From contig NZ_CP041203.1 of the NCBI RefSeq assembly GCF_008033115.1, forward strand, positions 3,782,001-3,846,000: a stretch of DNA of 64,000 nucleotides. The letters are read 5' to 3'. Below are positions 61,504-64,000 of the stretch, one piece after another. The notes beneath the pieces were generated by a model. The model did no database searches, was not told where the DNA came from, and was given only the letters and a program-made list of their open reading frames with translations. Within the stretch, counting starts at the first letter, position 1; each line of letters begins with the position of its first letter. The DNA is from Cellulomonas sp. Y8. Its GTDB lineage: Bacteria; Actinomycetota; Actinomycetes; Actinomycetales; Cellulomonadaceae. Both the position numbers and the translations under genes were made by a program.

Positions 61504-61634
61504 AGGAGCTCGCCCCGGAGACGCTGAAGGAACGCCTGCCGGAGACGCTCAAGGAGCTGCAGCCCGAGACCGTCAAGGAGCGCATCCCCGAGACGATCAA
61601 GGAACGGATCGAGACGATCCGGGAGAACCTCGGC
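61423..61634 (+). repeat. Coding 24-nt repeats (8-residue ETLKELxP units)
   Basis: Units begin at 61423, 61447, 61471, 61495, 61518, 61542, 61566 and 61590, then a shortened one at 61611. All are 24 nt except the 23-nt fourth unit, which carries the frameshift. The encoded units are ETLKE(L/R)xP, helical and rich in Thr, Lys and Glu. Confidence 0.9.
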
Positions 61635-61898
61635 GGCTTCACGCTGCAGGAGGGCGCGCTCCCCGGGCCGGGCGGGCGCGTCGTCGACCCGGGGCAGCTC
61701 GCGGGCCGCGTCCCGTTCGCCCTCGGCACGCCGCACGCGGGCACCCCGGGCGCCGCGGGCACCGCGGGCGCGTCCGACGCCGGGTCCCCGGACGTCCTGG
61801 CCCGGCTCGCCGCGCTCGAGGCGGCTGTCGACGCCCTCGCGGCCGAGCAGGCGGCGCTCGTCGACCAGGTCGTGCAGCTCGTCGACCCCGGGCAGTGA
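61500..61898 (+). pseudogene. Out-of-frame C-terminal continuation of the astacin gene
   Basis: Read from CTG 61500, this frame continues the same repeats (LKELAPETLKERLPETLKEL, then TVKERIP, TIKERI, TIRENL), then 'GGFTLQEGALPGPGGRVVDP', a Gly/Ala linker and a heptad coiled coil (LARLAALEAAVDALAAEQAA). It has no start codon of its own. Its TGA overlaps the GTG of the ATP-grasp gene by 4 nt (GTGA at 61895-61898), the coupling expected of an intact upstream gene. One inserted base restores a 428-residue protein. Confidence 0.8.
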
Positions 61899-62845
61899 GC
61901 GGGGTGATCGTCGTCGTCTCGCACCCCGCGGACGTCCATGCGACCGCCGTGGTCGGCCGGCTGGCGTCCTGGGGCCGGGAGACGTACCTGCTCGACTACG
62001 CGCGGTTCGGGCGCGACCTGACGCTCACCCTCGACCCCGCGGGCGCGGGTGGCCCGGCGGTGCGGGTGGCCGACGCGCGCGGCGTCACCGACCTCACGGA
62101 CGCGACCGCGGTGTGGTGGCGGCGCCCGCAGCTCGTCGACGTCGGCGGGATCGCCGACGACGACGCCCGGGGGTTCGCGTACGGGGAGTGGCACGCGGCG
62201 CTCGGCGGCCTGCACGAGCTGCTGCCGTGCCCGTGGATGAACCCGCCGCCGCTCGACGCCGCCGCGTCGCACAAGTCGACGCAGCTCGCGGTCGCCCGCG
62301 GGCTCGGGCTCCGGGTGCCGGAGACGATGATGACGTCCGACCCGGCGGAGGCCCGGGCGTTCGTCGAGCGGGTGGGCGTCGGGTCGGTGGTCTACAAGAT
62401 CTTCGCGGCGACCGAGCGGGTGTGGCGCGAGACCCGGCGGCTGCGCCCCGACGACCTCGCGCTCCTGGACTCGCTCCCGCTGGCGCCGGTGATCTTCCAG
62501 GAGTTCGTCCCCGCGCGCGCCGACCTCCGGGTGACCGTCGTCGGCGACCGGCTGTTCCCGCTCGCGATCGACAGCAGCGGCACGGGGTACGACGCGGACT
62601 TCCGGCTGCACCTCGCCCGCGCCCGCACCGGGGCCGCCGACCTGCCCGAGGACGTCGCCGACCGGCTGCGCGCGCTGATGAAGCGGTTCGGGCTGGTGTA
62701 CGGCGCGGTCGACCTCCGGCTCACGCCCGAGGGGGAGTACGTGTTCCTCGAGGTGAACCCGGCGGGCGAGTTCCTGTTCGCGGAGCACGGCTCGGGGCTG
62801 CCCCTCACGGACGCCGTCGCCGGCTGGCTGGCCGCGCCCGGCTAG
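61895..62845 (+). CDS. ATP-grasp ligase of the MvdD/graspetide-maturase type
   Basis: 316 residues from GTG 61895. Pre-ATP-grasp domain 'VIVVVSHPADVHATAVVGRL' with 'YLLDYARFGRDLTLTL' and the family-typical 'AVWWRRPQLVD'. ATP-grasp core: 'SHKSTQLAVARGLGLRVPET', ATP-binding Lys in VVYKIF, 'VIFQEFVPARADLRVTVVG' and Mg-binding 'VDLRLTPEGEYVFLEVNPAG'. Relatives form ester or amide links between Thr/Ser/Lys and Asp/Glu side chains in peptides. It is translationally coupled to the astacin/repeat gene, whose repeats are a possible substrate. Substrate not proven. Confidence 0.87.
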   Translation: MSGVIVVVSHPADVHATAVVGRLASWGRETYLLDYARFGRDLTLTLDPAGAGGPAVRVADARGVTDLTDATAVWWRRPQLVDVGGIADDDARGFAYGEWHAALGGLHELLPCPWMNPPPLDAAASHKSTQLAVARGLGLRVPETMMTSDPAEARAFVERVGVGSVVYKIFAATERVWRETRRLRPDDLALLDSLPLAPVIFQEFVPARADLRVTVVGDRLFPLAIDSSGTGYDADFRLHLARARTGAADLPEDVADRLRALMKRFGLVYGAVDLRLTPEGEYVFLEVNPAGEFLFAEHGSGLPLTDAVAGWLAAPG

Positions 62846-63189
62846 ATCGCGACGACCGGGAGGTCGACCTCGGGAGTCGCCGGGTCCCGCGGCACCGCCA
62901 CCGACTGCGTCGAGACCAGGTCCGCGTGCGAGGTGCGCTCGGCGCCGCTCACCGCGACGCGCGCCCAGACGACGAGGTCGGCCGTGCTCGCCAGGAGGTC
63001 GTCGGGGGCGTCCACGGCGACCGTCGCGATCGTCCGGGTGCCGTCGTCGACCGCCTCGGCGTCGACGCCCGCGACCAGCACGCTCGCCGCGTCCTGCTCG
63101 GTGACGTCCCGCACCTCGACCCGCACGGGGGTGCCCGGCGCCGGGCGGGGGCCCGCGCCGGCCGCGACGACGCGCACGGTCAGCTGCAC
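62842..63189 (-). CDS. YbaY-like domain protein
   Basis: 115 residues. The pattern 'GTPVRVEVRDVTEQDAASVL', 'DLVVWARVAVSG', 'SHADLVSTQSVAVP' resembles the YbaY/YscW beta-sandwich domain ('VRVEVRDTSLADA...', '...GDLLTTQSYPV'). There is no signal peptide or lipobox here. Convergent with the ATP-grasp gene: both stop codons share the palindrome CTAG at 62842-62845. Confidence 0.7.
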   Translation of the reverse strand: MQLTVRVVAAGAGPRPAPGTPVRVEVRDVTEQDAASVLVAGVDAEAVDDGTRTIATVAVDAPDDLLASTADLVVWARVAVSGAERTSHADLVSTQSVAVPRDPATPEVDLPVVAI

Positions 63190-63276
63190 GCCCGCGACGC
63201 TACACCCGGGGGTGCGCGGGGGCCCGGCACGCGCGCCCGCCCCTCGCGCCCGCCGCGGCCCACGAGCCCCGGGGTC

Positions 63277-64000
63277 TCACGACGCCCCCGCCCCGCCCGC
63301 CACCGGCACCCCGGCCACCGGGTAGGGCCGCCCGCCCCGGCGGTGCGCGCCGAGCGGCACCAGCGCCTCGGCGGACTCGGCGCCGAGCGACGTGCCGTCG
63401 ACCGTCACCACGTCGCGCGGGTCCGAGCGGTCGGCGAGCGTGGCGCGGAGCAGGTCGTCGAGCCGGTAGCGGTCCGGCCCGGCGAGGTCGACCGTGTCCT
63501 GGAGCGGCGCCCCCTGCGCGACGTCGGCGAGCAGCGCGACGACGTCCTCGACCGCGACGGGCTGCAGCAGCGTGCCGGTGGCCCGCACGGCGCCGTCGGC
63601 GGTCAGCCAGTCCGCGATCGTCGGGACGAAGTCGTGGAACTGCGTGGCGCGCACGATCGTGAACGGCACGTCGCCCTCCCGCACCGCGTCCTCCTGCGCG
63701 ACCTTGCCCGCGAAGTACCCGTTCGCCAGCGCGCGGTCGGCCCCGACGACGGAGAGCAGCACGTGGTGGCGGACACCGGTGCTGAGCTCCGCGGCGAGCA
63801 GGCGCTCCGTGGTGCCGCGGAAGAAGGCCGTCGCGGCCGCGGCGTCCATCTCGGGGGTGTTGAGCACGTCGACCACGACGTCGGCGCCCCGGACGGCGTC
63901 CCCGACGCCCGCGCCGGTCACCGGGTCGAACCCGTCGCGCCGCGACCCGACCACCACCTCGTGCCCGAGCTCCCGCAGCCGGGCCGTCAGCCGGCTCCCG
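63277..64000 (-). CDS. NAD(P)-binding Rossmann oxidoreductase (NmrA/SDR-like), 5' end outside window
   Basis: The frame stays open to the window edge (RLRELGHEVVVGSRR precedes the internal GTG 63957), so the N-terminal dinucleotide-binding Gly motif is missing from view. Visible family features: 'ADVVVDVLNTPEMDAAAATA', 'GVRHHVLLSVVGADRALANG', 'YFAGKVAQEDAVREGDVPFT' with Tyr/Lys, 'IVRATQFHDFV' and 'VAVEDVVALLADVA'. These match atypical SDRs of the NmrA type that bind NAD(P)H. Substrate unknown. Confidence 0.88.
   Translation of the reverse strand, partial: GSRLTARLRELGHEVVVGSRRDGFDPVTGAGVGDAVRGADVVVDVLNTPEMDAAAATAFFRGTTERLLAAELSTGVRHHVLLSVVGADRALANGYFAGKVAQEDAVREGDVPFTIVRATQFHDFVPTIADWLTADGAVRATGTLLQPVAVEDVVALLADVAQGAPLQDTVDLAGPDRYRLDDLLRATLADRSDPRDVVTVDGTSLGAESAEALVPLGAHRRGGRPYPVAGVPVAGGAGAS

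Overview
The window is very GC-rich DNA with tightly packed, often 4-nt-overlapping genes and many GTG starts. It carries actinobacterial marker families: a Cvn conservon, a BldC-type MerR regulator, an Lsr2-type domain, a DUF3145 protein and a surface protein with a class E-like LAVTG sorting signal. I infer an actinobacterium of the Cellulomonas type (Micrococcales). The genus is a guess; no rRNA lies in the window.

Layout. 1-8.5 kb: YrhK-like membrane protein, a CAT-anticodon tRNA, a LacI-controlled sugar ABC importer (binding protein and two permeases, no ATPase) with a cytosolic (alpha/alpha)6-type protein and the LacI regulator, then tRNA-Asn. 8.5-12.5 kb: GAF, histidine-kinase-like ATPase and ANTAR pieces, an SseB-domain protein, a 45-residue lipoprotein, an ASCH protein and a maltokinase-cap protein. 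12.5-16.2 kb: efeU-efeO-efeB iron uptake operon behind an IdeR/DtxR-type iron box. 16.6-33.9 kb: one long transcription unit in which a conservon (CvnA-D) and a PAS protein run without a gap into a complete type IV pilus operon (pilB, pilT, pilC, two tandem pilins, pilM, pilN, pilO, three large minor-pilin-like genes), followed by a convergent prepilin peptidase. 34.9-40.5 kb: an Lsr2-domain protein, secreted and membrane proteins, and a large cell-wall-anchored protein. 40.5-44.2 kb: a 24-bp tandem repeat and a kdpD-kdpE pair without kdpFABC. 44.2-44.9 kb: a c-di-GMP-I riboswitch in front of bldC. 45.1-48.7 kb: a TetR/YhgE/atypical ABC ATPase operon. 48.9-54.5 kb: PEP-mutase-like enzyme, Ada-AlkA DNA repair fusion, peptide deformylase, DUF3145 protein, CehA/McbA-type hydrolase. 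54.7-57.6 kb: an extracytosolic flavin electron-transfer operon (flavinylated lipoprotein, ApbE, RnfD/NqrB-FNR fusion). 57.6-60 kb: an accessory patch with two broken genes opposite a halocin C8-like cysteine-rich precursor. 60-64 kb: RidA, an astacin protease with a repetitive tail that is frameshifted, an ATP-grasp ligase of the graspetide-maturase type, a YbaY-like protein and a truncated NAD(P)-binding oxidoreductase.

Most notable. (1) The riboswitch-bldC pair would let c-di-GMP act directly on a developmental-type regulator in a genome that also has a pilus operon. (2) The conservon-PAS-pilus fusion suggests that a Ras-like GTPase module controls pili. (3) The astacin/ATP-grasp pair has Thr/Glu/Lys-rich repeats that could be ligase substrates. 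(4) The halocin-like gene and the compact flavin respiratory module also deserve a second look.
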